Positions 25,001 through 36,385 of a stretch of DNA of 64,000 nucleotides are shown here, piece after piece. The notes under the pieces were generated by a model that had not been told where the DNA came from, searched no databases, and worked only from the letters and a program-made list of their open reading frames with translations. The DNA is taken from the NCBI GenBank assembly GCA_002197995.1, contig NGZR01000005.1, positions 2,480,001 through 2,544,000 on the forward strand. The letters are read 5' to 3'. The translations under genes were made by a program, and so were the position numbers. This DNA is from Gaeumannomyces sp. JS-464 (Eukaryota > Ascomycota > Sordariomycetes > Magnaporthales > Magnaporthaceae). Positions within the stretch are counted from its first letter, which is position 1. Each line of letters begins with the position of its first letter.

Positions 25001-25557
25001 TTGAAGTCCAACCGGCGCCCGATTATCATTTTGGGTGACACACGTCACGTGATCAGGTCCGTCAGGGCTTTCTGTTTATTTTCCCTTCCCATGGGTCTCC
25101 AGACAGAGGCGGAAGGCAGATGATGCAGAGTAAGGTGGCTTGTTCCGGTCGGGGTAAATATCAGGCTGGAAGACAATCGCGAGCGCTTAAAAATACCTAG
25201 GTAATAAAGACACAGAGGCCTCTCGTGAATTGAGGGTCGAGAATGACGGTCGGTCGTGCTGCAACAGTTTTTAGCCGCGTCCGCCCGGCCTGACCCCACG
25301 AGACCTACCAGGCGGAATCTTGGCGACACAAGGCTACCTCTACCCAGGCCCGTTTGCAGCCGCCTCTGGAATATCTATCGGCCTTATGAGCGCCTGGCCG
25401 GTTCTTTAGTTCCTAGGACAAAGGGCACAACGACCTCCAAAGATATCACGACAAAGAAATCACCGTCGGAGAAACCCAGTCAAAGAAACATCTACCATCA
25501 GTCACCACATCTTCGATATTTATTCAGATTGCCTCGTCATCTCTCTCCACGACGACC
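22093..25557. other. 3.5-kb region without a supported gene
   Basis: It holds the promoter of the minus-strand Arg/Gly-rich gene and the upstream region of the kinase-like gene. ORFs of up to about 209 codons occur on both strands, but none has a domain, signal peptide or plausible splice pattern. Confidence 0.4.
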
Positions 25558-26483
25558 ATGAAACTCCCCACAAGCTTTGGGCCCGGTTCACTTTTGAATT
25601 CGTTGCGCCAATCTCTGGACAGTCCACCTCAACAACAAACGGAACAAACAACCAACAACAACATGGCGAGCGAGCGCGTGGTCGTTGGCTTCAGGCAGAT
25701 TGGTGGCCCCATACCATGACCGGCCTGTGGGAGCCAACGACAGCATCTCAGGAGGAGGTGCAGCCCGTGATCGAAAAGGTCAAGAAACAGCTCGCAAGGC
25801 CGGGCGGCCTCAGCCGGCCTGAGGAGGCGCAGACACTCGGCATCGACGCCTGGGTGACGCTGGGCTCTCAGCTGGGCCTCATCTACACCTTCAGCGACCA
25901 GTACGAGCCCATGTCGCTCGTCCACGAGATCGCGTCGACGCCGCGGCCCTCGCGGAAGGACAGGATCGAGCTCGCGGCAAAGATCGCAAACACGGTCCGC
26001 TCGTTACACGTGCACCACCAGATGCACCACCCGGCCCTGCGCTGCCGGAGCTTTGTGTACCTGCGGCACAAGGTCACCGGCGAGTACACCGGCCCGTTCC
26101 TGCTGGACTGGTCGCAGCGCCCGACCGGCCCGAACCTGTACCAGCACCCCGGGTACGACGACGGCAACGGCAAGAAGAAGCCGGCGCCGGCGTGGGTTGA
26201 CCAGGCCTACGCGCTCGTCATGGTTCTGAGCGAGATCGTTGCGTGGCAGCCCATGAACGAGCCGCCGCCCGACGTCGACGCGAAGGCGCTGCTCGAGGCG
26301 AGGGCGCAGCGCGAGGCGGCGCTCAAGAAGGGGAGCTGGAAGGTGTTCCCGTGGGCGCTCGAGCGGCTCGTTGGCAGGAACAGCCAGTATCACCAGAAGT
26401 GCTCGCACGCGAACGTCAAATGGTTCTACGACAAGCTCTGCGACGCGATTTCCACGCAGCCGCTCGAAGGCGGCAAAGCCTAG
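25558..26483 (+). CDS. kinase-like C-lobe protein, probably non-catalytic; function unknown
   Basis: The certain open frame is 25716-26483 (255 aa). Its middle, RIELAAKIANTVRSLHVHHQMHHPALRCRSFVYLRH followed by GPFLLDWSQ, resembles the degenerate kinase C-lobe of fungal HET/NLR-type proteins (inference). HPALRCRSFVY stands where HRD...N is expected, and LDW where DFG is expected, so catalysis is unlikely. No N-lobe or Gly loop is seen. A 53-codon ORF from 25558 ends in a TGA that overlaps the ATG at 25716 as ATGA. Either one base is missing at about 25714-25716 and the protein is about 308 aa starting at 25558, or the upstream ORF is a separate leader ORF. The frames differ by exactly one base. 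Confidence 0.6.
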
Positions 26484-27446
26484 GTACCATCGGCTCGGAA
26501 CCTGTCAATCGGAACGAAGCAGGCCAAGAACCAACGGGCAACGGGCCGCAATCAGACGCTTACTACCCCCGAGAAGAAAAAGCTGGAAGCCAAGTTTGCA
26601 TCGCCACGCCCGGAACCCAGCTCCTGTCGATCCGCCCCACTTGCGAAGCGCCCGGGGTGGCCCCCTTTTCTTTTTCTCGGCCCCTTGCAGTCTGCATGAC
26701 AGCCGGGGCGCCAACTGGATCTGGCGTTCGGCACGGGGACTTGACTGGGTGTGAGTGGTTGGGGTTGCCGGGCGCCACCACTTTGACCGAAACAACAAAA
26801 CATTCAAGAAAGCAAAATGGTCGCACACCAGGCAGGGCGAAATGGCTCGATGATTTGGGGGCGAGGCGGCTGGGCGAGCGAACAACATCGAACAGACACG
26901 AGGAGCCACGAAAGAAAGAAGCAAAAATACACAGTATTATCAAGTTCCCCAGGTACCTCAATAGATAGAATCCAGCAGCAGAAATGAAGGCCGTGCAGGG
27001 AAATGGCGGGCAGCGAAGGAATGCAGGGCGCGCCAGTCCCGCTGTTTTGTTCTTTTCATCTCGTTCGGCCCCCTGAATACGAAGCCAACTTACGTCAATC
27101 ACCTTTTCGGAGCTCCACCTTCACGTGACTGGGCGCGGTCAGCTTCGCCCAGTCAGGTCCTAAATATGGTCCTTGCGACGTTCCATTCCAGCCGCTGGGC
27201 CTCTTAACCTCGCCTCATCCTTCCTTTGTCCTCTCTTGGAATTGGAACAGCCACTCCTTCGTGCTCTTTCCTGTAGAGTATCTTCTTGTCGCTCTTTTGG
27301 TTGCTCTCGCACCGCTCTACGCTCTCTAAGCCCTTTTTAGCTTTCTGTATTTCTTATTATACTCGTGCTCTTCCCTGCCGAGCTTCCTCATCCTCCCCTC
27401 CGCCACCGCCATCCACCTCAGAGACCAGCCCCTTACATCCGTCACC
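26484..27446. other. promoter and leader region of the GH17 gene
   Basis: About 960 bp. The last roughly 250 bp before the GH17 start are strongly pyrimidine-rich, as in highly expressed fungal genes. No gene was recognised. Confidence 0.5.
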
Positions 27447-28684
27447 ATGCGTATCGCCCCGTCCGCCGCTTTCGCCGCCCTCGTGGCCCTGGCGTCCGCT
27501 GAGAACTACCTCGGCTTCAACTCCGGCTCCACCAAGACGGACCGCTCAGCCAAGTTCAAGTCGGACTTCGTCGCCGAGTTCACAACTGCCCAGAACCTCG
27601 ACAAGTCGCCCGGCAAGTTTAACGCTGTCCGCCTCTACACCAACATCCAGGCCTACTCCCAGGATGACCCGATCGAGGCCTTCGAGGCTGCCATCGACAC
27701 CAAGACCAAGATCCTGCTCGGTGTCTGGGCCTCGGGCACCGACAACATCGACAAGGAGCTGAGCGCCCTTAAGAAGGCCGTGCAGAAGTACGGCTCCAAG
27801 TTTACCGACCTCGTCATCGGTATCTCCATCGGCAGCGAGGACCTGTACCGCAACTCGGTCACCGGTGTCACCAACAAGGCTGGCGTCGGTGCCCAGCCCG
27901 ACACCATCGTTGGTTTCATTAACGACTTCAAGAAGGCCTTCAAGGACAGCCCCCTCGGCAAGACCCCCGTCGGCCACGTCGACACCTGGGACGTCTGGCC
28001 CAACGCGACCAACAAGGCCGTTCTGGACGCCATCGACTGGGTCGGTGTCGACGAGTACCCCTACTACGAGAACGGCAAGGGCAACACCATCAAGAACTCG
28101 GGCCAGCTCTTCGACCGCGCCTACCTGGCCACCGTTGCCGCCGCCGGTGGCAAGCCCGTCTGGGTCACCGAGACCGGCTGGCCCGCCTCGGGCCCCAACT
28201 GGGACGAGGCCGTCCCTAGCGTCGAGAACGCCAAGTACTTCTGGGACGAGGTCGGCTGCCGTCAGCTCTTCGGCAAGGTCCCCACCTTCTGGTACAACCT
28301 GCGCGACTCCAACCCGGACAACAAGCAGAGCTTCGCCATCACCAAGGACCTGAACACCGAGCCCCTCTTCGACCTGTCGTGCCCCACCACCTTCCAGACC
28401 CCGGTCCAGACCGCTAACAACGGCACCACCACCGGCGGCTCTGGCTCTGGTAACGGCACTGCCACCACCACCGGTGCTGTTAAGCCCTCTGGCTCGGGCT
28501 CGGGCTCGGGCAGCGGCAGCAACCCCGGCTCTGGCTCTGCTGGGTCTGGTAGCGGTTCCGGCTCCGCCGCCTCGGGCACCCCCGTCCCGGCTCCCCGGCC
28601 TCGGGTGCCTCGTCCGTCCAGGGTCTGACCGTCGCCGTCTACGGCGGTCTGGCCCTCGTTGGCGGCATGTTCGCTCTGCTGTAA
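27447..28684 (+). CDS. eglC: GH17 glucan endo-1,3-beta-glucosidase, GPI-anchored (EglC type)
   Basis: A cell-wall beta-1,3-glucanase. Single exon, about 412 aa once the C-terminus is read through. Signal peptide MRIAPSAAFAALVALASA, then ENYLGFNSG. The GH17 acid/base glutamate is in GISIGSED (Glu131) and the nucleophile is in VTETGWPASG (Glu242). A Ser/Gly/Thr-rich C-terminal region follows. As read, the ORF stops at 28628 after PRPSRV. One added base in CCCC at 28593-28596 gives a tail of SGASS followed by the hydrophobic VAVYGGLALVGGMFALL, a textbook GPI-attachment signal ending at 28684. I therefore extend the gene to that stop. Convergent with erdS. Confidence 0.93.
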
Positions 28685-29428
28685 ATATCGTCTGTCAAGT
28701 TTGCCTAGTTGTGTGGAGGAATGGTAATAGCTCTGCAGCAATGCTTTGTATCGCGTCTTAGATCTGGTTTTGGGCTCCTTGTTTGTGTGTCATCTCGCAG
28801 TCTCTGCCTAGGTATAGCGATCTAGCCGTTGACCCCGGCCCGTGGAACGCAAGTGTCTTTTGTGGTCGGTGCTAGAGTGAGCCTAGCCAGTTTTATTAAG
28901 CCTGGCTCGTATAACATGATGGAAAAAAAGGTATACAGGATAGATTTGGAGGGTGGGCCTCTGGTAATACCACACGCCCGTGGGTTGGGTATATTTTCTC
29001 TAGAGTGCTTTGGGCTCCTCCCTTTTGGCTTTCAATTCAAAGTGCTGGCCTTGCTACGCACATTCATTTGAATCTTGCTTCACGACTCCCGCGGCGTTGG
29101 TCTTGTTACCTCCGTGACTGCGATAGAAATCCGTTGCCGGCTGAATGAATTAGGCAAAGACAAATCTGCAAATATCAAGTCCTCCAAGTCCCTGAGACCA
29201 TATTTTACACAATTCCGAATTTTTACCATGTAAAAGAGGCTTGAATTAGAAGGTATAGTCAAATCCATGCTGCAAACCCGAGCGGTTTCCCTTCCAATCC
29301 GCTCATGCGCCATCCGCCAGCTCCCCCCAAGGCACAAATGAAAAAGGACATCCTCCCTGGAGAAAGAACACTACCGAAGAAGGGGTACGTCGCATCATCG
29401 CGCCCGCAACCATGAGACCCCGACTCCC
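28685..29428. other. convergent intergenic region, GH17 gene / erdS
   Basis: About 740 bp of AT-richer sequence between two 3' ends. No feature was seen. Confidence 0.4.
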
Positions 29429-32381
29429 TCAATCCTCGAAGAACCTGACAATCTCCCTGAGCTCGCCGACGCCGAGCCCGTGCTTGGGGTAGCAGATGTA
29501 GGCCTCCTCGCCAACGACGCCAAACTTCTCTCTGAACTCGGCCTTTTTTCCGAGCCCCAGGCTATGCGTGAAGGCCTCGTACGCCTTGGCCAAAACGCGC
29601 GCCCTCCCGCCCCCAATGTGCGCGACGGGCGTGAGCGTCTTGGACACGCCCGTGCCGAACGTGACGGGGCTGCCCGAAACGGCGCCGAGCGCGCGGTCGA
29701 CCAGGGCCTCGATAGTGCCGTTGGGGGCGCCCGGCATATCGAGCGCCCATTTGACCTGCCAGCCGTGTTTGGGCGCCAGGCGAGCCAGCACCACGAGGCC
29801 CAGCACGGCGCCGTCGCGCTCCGCCGCGAAGTAGCGTCGGTGGTCCATGTCGACCCAGGGCCGCACCTCGGTCATGTGGATCTGCTTGCTCGTCCGCGCC
29901 GCCCGCCACTGCTCGATGGCCCGGTCCGTCCTCTCGCGGAACGATGAAGTCGGGCTGCCGCCGGGGGACCTACCGCTGCTGCCACCGCCGCCATTCTCTT
30001 TTTCGGGCCGCACTTCGTGGATGTGGATACCCTCGCGCTGCACTCGGCGCGCGTTCCGCTCCGCCCCGGGTCGTCCGTGCCCATAGTTTCCGTGCACCTC
30101 GGCGCTGATACGCTGCTCCTCGATGCAGGTTAGCGTGCGCCAGTGGTACTCGTCCGCCAGGATATGCTGGACCTCGTCCGAGACGATCAGCCAGACGGGC
30201 CGGCGCTTCAGGTCGCTCTCCACGAATCGCAGGAAATCCCTAACCACCTCTTTCAGCTGGGAAGGGTCGCACAGCGGGTCGCCTGCCATAATGACTAGTT
30301 TTCCCTCCTTTTGAGGCACGTATCCCACTGCCGCTCCTGTTGGTGGGTGGCGCCAGAGCTGAAATCGCTCGTCGAGCCAAGACGTGTTTGCGGCGTCGCC
30401 GTAGTTGGCGATCAACTTCTCCAGCGGCGGGTAGTCGGGGTCGCCAACCAAGTCGCTGAACGTTGTCGGCGAAGCCATTGAGCCGTTACTAGCGGCCGTC
30501 GGGGAGGACGACAATGATGATCCACTTGACAGCCCTCCATTGGTTGTAGCGGGTGATGCAAGCGCTTGCGGTATCAGTTTGCGCCGTTTAGTGCTCGCCT
30601 CAGGGTGTGGCAGACCCGGCGGCCGGCGCGGCAGTGATTTCGTATCTCTGTGGAAGGGCGAGGCGATACGGACATCGCCCAGCTCCAGCATGAATGCGAT
30701 GATGCGCTCGAGCCCGAGGCCTGCGCCTCCGTGGGGTGGCGCACCGGCTTCGAAGGCGGCGAGGTATTCCTGGAGCCCATCCTCGGTAATTCCTGCGTCT
30801 GCCATGCTCCGACGGAGGACTTCCACGTCATGGATCCGTTGGCCGCCTGTTCCGATTTCTTGACCCCGTAGGAAGACGTCGAACGAATTGGTCCATTTGG
30901 GATCTTCGGGGTCCTTGTGAGTGTAAAAGGGGCGCGCGACGGTGGGGAACTTGTCGAGGATGAAGTAATCCGTCCCATAACGCTTCTTCACCAATTCGCC
31001 CAGCTGTATCTCGTCCCGCGTCGAAAGGTCATCCTCCTTGATGTCCACATTTCCGTCCTCCCGCAGCATCTTCAAGGCTTCCGAAAACGAGATGATAGGC
31101 GTTTTATCGAGCCAGACAAGATTGCTACTCGGCCAGCGCTCCCGGATAGTCTTGAGCTCCTCCATCTCCGTGACGGTGGTGAAGATGGACTTCAGGATCC
31201 GATCTACCATACCTATGACCTCGTAGTACGACTTTTCTATGCTCATCTCGATGTCCAGGCCCGTGTACTCTGTGAGATGGCGATGCGTGTTGGAGTTCTC
31301 GGCGCGAAATACTGGACCAACCTGTGCAGATACTTTCTGTTAGCAAACGTCCTGGCGGTGTCGAGGGATCGGCTCCTGGAGCAACGCCTGACGTGGTACA
31401 AACTGAAGGCAGTCGACTCACCTCATATACCCTCTTGAAATCGGCGGATATGGCCATCTGCTTGGAGAGCTGCGGGCTTTGGGCGAGGAAGGCATTGCGG
31501 CCAAAATAGTTGACCTTGAAGACCTCGGCGCCGCTCTCGGTGGCGCTGGGCTGCAGCTTGGGCGTCTGAATCTCGACAAAAGCCTGGCTGTCGAGGGTCT
31601 CGCGGAACTTGCGAGTGACGGCGGCGCGGACACGGAAAAGGGACTGGTTTGCGGGGTGGCGAAGGTCGACGACGCGGTTTGAGAGACGTGGGTTCATGGC
31701 TTCTGGCGGGCTGTAGTTGCTGAAGGGGACACTTCTTGCCCTCGAAACGACATGGATCGTGCTGATCAGGACCTCGAGGTCTGGGTAGCTCGCGGACCGG
31801 ACGGGCTCGACGGGGTTCTGCAGGCGGCCGGTTACCTGGACGATGCTCTCAGGTTGCAGACGCTGGGCCCACTTGACCATCTCAGGGGCGCCAGCTAGGA
31901 CGCCTTGGATGGAGTCGGTTTGGTCCCGGAGTAGCAGGAAGTCGAGGGATCGGGAGACGTCGCGCTTATGGTGAATACGGGCACGGAAGGTGACTTCGGA
32001 TCCGACGGGCATCTTGACCATCTCGACGATGGAGCTGAGCTCGCGGAGGACAACATCGTCGCCATAGCGGGCCCTAGTCTCGTCATCGACACGCTCGCGC
32101 GCTTTCATATCTTCGCTCTGGCGCCACTCGTCTATCCGGGCCTGCTCCTGTGCGCGGCGTTCCTTCCTCTCGGCGTTCTTCTGCGCCTTTTTCTCTTGGC
32201 TGGAGCGTGGCGACTCGCCCAGGGCTCTGAGACCTGCTCCATCGGTCCCGTTCCGGAGCTCCACTGACTTCGATCGTGAGTTGGAGCGGAGCTCATCGTC
32301 GCCCCTAGAAACGGAGCGGGACTTGGACCGTAAAGGCGCGGTGAGAGACTGGGCGATGCTAGAGAGGCTTCGGGCCGTCAT
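29429..32381 (-). CDS. erdS: ergosteryl-3-beta-O-L-aspartate synthase: AspRS fused to DUF2156 transferase
   Basis: ErdS charges tRNA-Asp and then transfers Asp to the ergosterol 3-hydroxyl. Two exons (32381-31422 and 31321-29429) give 950 aa with an intact frame. Residues 1-125 are Lys/Arg/Glu-rich. An OB-fold anticodon-binding domain follows (VTFRARIHHKRDVSRSLDF). The class II catalytic core includes FVEIQTPKLQPSATESGAEVF, FRAENSNTHRHLTEY and motif 3 GAGLGLERI (about 519-527). Where ordinary AspRS would end there is a Ser-rich linker (about 550-605). A second domain (about 607-950) has DUF2156 traits of MprF-type aminoacyl transferases: AVGYVPQKEGKLVIMAGDP, GNYGHGRP and VRPWVDMDHRRYFAAERDG. 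The AspRS-DUF2156 fusion is diagnostic of ErdS. The divergent neighbour fits ErdH. No frame break was found. Confidence 0.95.
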
Positions 32382-34111
32382 CTTGGCGAGTCGGGTATGC
32401 AGGTAGATATCGAGTGGCTATGGACCCTTGGATTGGATAGGCGACACAGCTACGTGGAGTCTGCGTGGCAGCAAACCCTGCTTCGCCGTCTTCTTTCTCT
32501 ACTCCTTTTTCTCTCGAAGCTCCACGCGCCCGTAGGACGGGATTTGGTCGTTGCTGCCGGTGCCAGTAGACCGGAACTTGATGCCGCAGACGCCAAGGGC
32601 CTGGCCGCAGCACATGGGATGCAAGAAACGCTGCAGTAAAATTAGTGCATAGCTCCAGAGCATGTGTGAGAGGAGAAGAAAGAACTGACGTAGGTCGGCA
32701 AGTGGACGGGTAGGTAGGTCGGCGGTAGAAATATGGTCCTGTCAGGCCCAGGATCTGCAGGCCCGGGCCTAGGGGGTGTGGAAAGTGGAAGGGGCCAGGG
32801 CAACGCGGCCGGCGAGGTCCTGGTACTTTGGCGCCCTCCGGCACGGACGGCAGTAACTGCATCGAACGGGTTTGCGAAATGCACACCCAACGCCTAGAGC
32901 AGTGCCCAGGGCCATCGTTGGCCGTCATTGGCCATCTGTGGCCATCTCTGGTTGCTTGACGTTGCGCATGCCCCCGACTATGACGCAATGGTGGCATGGC
33001 TGTTGTGGAACTCGACAAGATCCCAAGACCTCTTGACCTCTTTTTTTTTTCATCTGGCCTCGGAGGGTCGAGAACAATGGACGGGAGACGTCCAACATCC
33101 GGAACAAAACGTCCTGTGCGTGGGCGCCCCTGCCTGCGCAACCTGATTCTGGCCCGAAAGGCTGGTGGCCGAGGTCTGGATGCACTACCTAGACTAGACG
33201 GCAGGTGCAAGTACAACGTGCTGGCTGATCGCCGCGGGGCTTCCGTCCGGGTATGCGACGGCAGGCGCAAGCCGGAATTCCATCATAAAGTCAACCCGCG
33301 ACTGGGCCAAACCACCCGCTCCACCTGCCTGATCTGGTGATATGCAAATGATGGCGCCCGACTTGCACGTCCGGAAGCAAAAAACAGCGGCAATTTATGT
33401 AGGGCCTTGGGTATGAATCATTTAAAGCATCGAGTTTCAGGCAAACCTTCATTTTGTGCTGCTACTTGCTTCCAGTGCCTTGATATCGCCTCATGCCATT
33501 TTGCGCTGGTGGCTGAGTTTCGTGATAGCTGCCGTGTTCGCCCGGCTGTCAGTGGTTGAGGTCAGGTGCGGAAGGATGATAGCCCCACTTGCATCCCAAA
33601 CCTGCGCTGCGATTCGCCCTCTACGGTCTTCCAAAGATTTAGTTCGCCCGAAAGCTTGGTTTCGATGACGTCGCCCGCATCCCAGGCGACTCCTCCCTCG
33701 TCTCGGCCTCACCACCATCTTACGTGTGCCAATGCGAGAGCGAACCAAAGCTGGGCAAGCGCACATCTGTCGGCCTAGTCAGTGACCAGCCTAGACTGTA
33801 GAACGGTTGGCAGACCTCGCTGCCGCATTTCCGATCGCCTTGCCTACCTAGCCCAGGTACGCCACGAGGAGTGCGGCAGCTCAAAAAGAAAGAACGCATA
33901 TTATTCTGTTGGCTTAGGTGTTAGACCCTACGCGTACGAGGTGCGCCATAATTTCCCAGCAACGTATCGCCGGCCAGCTAGCCACCGCCCTAGCCATCCT
34001 TGGAGCCATCCCTGGAGCCATCCTACCAAACCAGCCTGTTGCCGTCTTCCGAACTCGCGGCCAACCGAAAGAAAAGGCCTCTTCACCGCTCCTCGGCCAG
34101 GCCGAAGATAG
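32382..34111. other. 1.7-kb divergent region between erdS and the erdH candidate
   Basis: Contains both promoters and no supported ORF. CT-rich stretches near 32500 fall in the erdS leader. GCCATC-like tandem words occur near 33990-34025. Confidence 0.45.
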
Positions 34112-35442
34112 ATGGCTGCGGAACCGACTGGCCAGAACGATGACTTGGCTGCTGACTACGTAAATCCGCTCGAGCAGAGCCCGAGATGGGTGCTCGCGGC
34201 TCAGGCTCTCGCCATCCGTTCTGGTGCGAGCATTGCGTTTGGCATGTCCAGTCTCTACGACCCTGCTGGCGCCGCTCCATCCGGCGTCCTCTGGCTCGAT
34301 GCCACACTGGGCAGCTGGAAGGCTAAGGAGGCCATCCGGGTCGATGTCTGGGAGCCCTCGCGACCGCCATCAAGGACCTCCTCGCGCATGTCATCCCGAG
34401 TGTCCTCACGGGTATCCTCACGAGTCTCCTCGCGGGTCTCCACCCCAGCTGCTGCGCGAGTGCTGCCGCCGACTACATGGCAGCAGGCCAAGGTGGCGCC
34501 GACGGCGACAGGCGGACGGCCATTATCAATTTCCATGGGGGTGGTTTCGTCCTGGGCCAGGGCACCGACGATGCGCGCTGGGCCGCCGCTGCCGCCTCAG
34601 CCCTGGGCGCCGTCGTCTTCTCGGTCAACTACCGCCTGGCCCCTGGCTACCCCTTCCCCACCCCAGTTGAGGACTGTGCCGCCGCCGTCACCCAGATCTG
34701 CTCCGAGGACGGGCCTGCTGTCAAGAAGTACCGCGTTGACCCCTCCCGCGTGATCCTTTCCGGCTTCTCGGCCGGCGGTACCCTCGCGCTCGCCAGCTGG
34801 GTCGTGCTGCAGGACCCGGCGCGGTGGGGTTACGAGGGCGTACTGCCGCGGCTTCCGCCGGCCGTTACCGGCCTCGCGCTCTATTACCCGTTGTTGGATT
34901 ATACCGTCGGCAGGTCGCACAAGCGGCAGGCGTGCGCCCGGCCGGACCTGGCGCTGCCCAAGTCCCTGACGGACCTGTTCGACGCCTCGTACTTGCACCC
35001 GCCGCGCCCAGCCGAGGACCGCGAGGATCCCAGGCTGTCGCCAGGCCTCATGCCTGACGACATGCTTGCCCGGCTGCCGCCACTGCACCTATGCCTATGC
35101 GAGCACGATATGCTCTTGAACGAGGGCCTCATCTTCGCAGACAGGGTGCGCGGACGGGCAGGTGGCGACGGACGCGTCGAGGTCCGCGTTGTTAGTGGGG
35201 AGAAGCACGGCTGGGACAAGCCGCTGCCCTTTACGCAAAAGGAGAGCGCTGGTGAGGAGTACGAGGCAGCGATCAGCTCGATCAAGACATGGATCGGGTT
35301 CGACGCCGATATCAAGTTAACTGGACAGTGTGAGTGGTTTCCCACATCACCGCCCTCAGCGCGCTTCGCTCACAACTGACCTGATGAATCTACGTTAGCC
35401 GATCTAGCCACCCTATTAATACCTCCAAGGACCGTTGTGTGA
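34112..35442 (+). CDS. erdH: alpha/beta hydrolase of the HSL type, candidate ergosteryl-aspartate hydrolase ErdH
   Basis: ErdH removes Asp from ergosteryl-aspartate. Exons 34112-35329 and 35399-35442 give about 420 aa. Hallmarks are the oxyanion-hole motif NFHGGGFVLGQG, the nucleophile in LSGFSAGGTLA (GxSxG), the acid in CEHDMLL and the histidine in GEKHGWDKP. FSVNYRLAP is typical of the hormone-sensitive-lipase group. An N-terminal segment is followed by a linker with four SSRV tetrapeptides. Between about 34440 and 34480 the frame must shift by one base to join this segment to the catalytic domain; one added base makes the exons sum to whole codons. The ErdH call rests on the fold plus head-to-head linkage with erdS. 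The fold alone would allow another esterase. Confidence 0.75.
34391..34438 (+). repeat. 12-bp coding tandem repeat (SSRV), four copies
   Basis: Units follow TCN-TCC/TCA-CGN-GTN and encode SSRV four times in the linker of the hydrolase gene. Differences are mostly silent third-position changes. Confidence 0.85.
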
Positions 35443-35908
35443 ATAGTGGGAGATAGACATATGCATGTACGTGTTTACAGAATAGAGATTTTGTATTTTG
35501 AGCAGAACGATTGCCTCTATCGTCATCGTAAAATGAGCGTTGATTTTGACCCTCATTGCTCTTTTGTTGTAAGCTGACAGTGATAATTTTTGTGCATGAT
35601 CGCCCATGAGTAGAGTGAGGGATGTAAGTGGTTCTGAAGTAATTTCCGTATTGATCTTACTGGCCCTCCTTGGGTTCAGGGAAGGAAAAAGGTGTCTCGT
35701 ATTCCCGCCTATCCACGGCATACCCGTGCCGGTCCCGTATAAATGGAAAGAAACACACAAACAAACGCCTGAGCGGATCAGCCACGCTAACCTAGCGAGA
35801 AAACGTCAAACCTAAAAACGCCAAAACAAAACGCTGTGCAGAGCACTCTCCCACCCAGCCAAAGCACATCGACGCAGCACAAAGATTCCAGGTGTCGTCG
35901 TTATATGC
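35443..35908. other. intergenic region, convergent
   Basis: About 470 bp between the 3' ends of the hydrolase gene and the small secreted protein gene. No feature was recognised. Confidence 0.4.
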
Positions 35909-36385
35909 CTAGACGTCAGAGCCGGCAATATCCGGAACTACAACCGCAGAGTCCGGCGCGTCCTCGGCCCTGGCCTCTAGGCGGCGCTCGTGGAGGCCCT
36001 GGCGGGATCGCCGTTTGATCATCGGGGGCGCGTCGGGGAACACGGGGTGGCCGTTGCCGGCCCTGTTGACCTCGTTCATCAGCTTGACGAGGTCGTCGCC
36101 GAGGTTGTTGTTGTTCGCCGGGAATGGGGACCGGGCCTGGTTTGGTGTGGTTGCGGCAGCGCCGTCGACGTCTCTCAAGTGGACGGGGACCTTGTGAGGG
36201 TTGGCCTTGATGTTCGCGAAGTCGCTGAACGGGTTGCCTCCCAGCCCAATGGCAGACGTTCCGGTGGCGAGGGCCGCGGAGGTCAGGGCAAAGGTGAAGA
36301 GCTGGGGTTTAGTTCATGATATGTCTTGTTAGCTTGCAGCAGGCAATGGCAGCGGGTGGTGGGGATAGTCACTACTAACCTTCAT
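35909..36385 (-). CDS. small secreted protein, function unknown
   Basis: Two exons: a six-base first coding exon (36385-36380, ATG AAG) and 36301-35909, joined by a 78-nt GT-AG intron. The product has 132 aa. The spliced N-terminus MKLFTFALTSAALATGTSA is a clear signal peptide, and the unspliced frame alone would lack it. The mature part (about 113 aa) has no cysteine, so it is not a typical disulfide-rich effector. It contains Asn-rich PANNNNLGDDLVKLMNEV, then dibasic sites in IKRRSRQGLHERRLEARAED that could be Kex2 cleavage sites. No family was recognised. The intact frame, clean splice sites and signal peptide support a real gene. Confidence 0.75.

Noticed and set aside
28593..28628. GH17 protein ending PRPSRV as a soluble secreted form
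   Set aside because: One base added in the C run gives a standard GPI-attachment tail directly downstream, which is far more likely.
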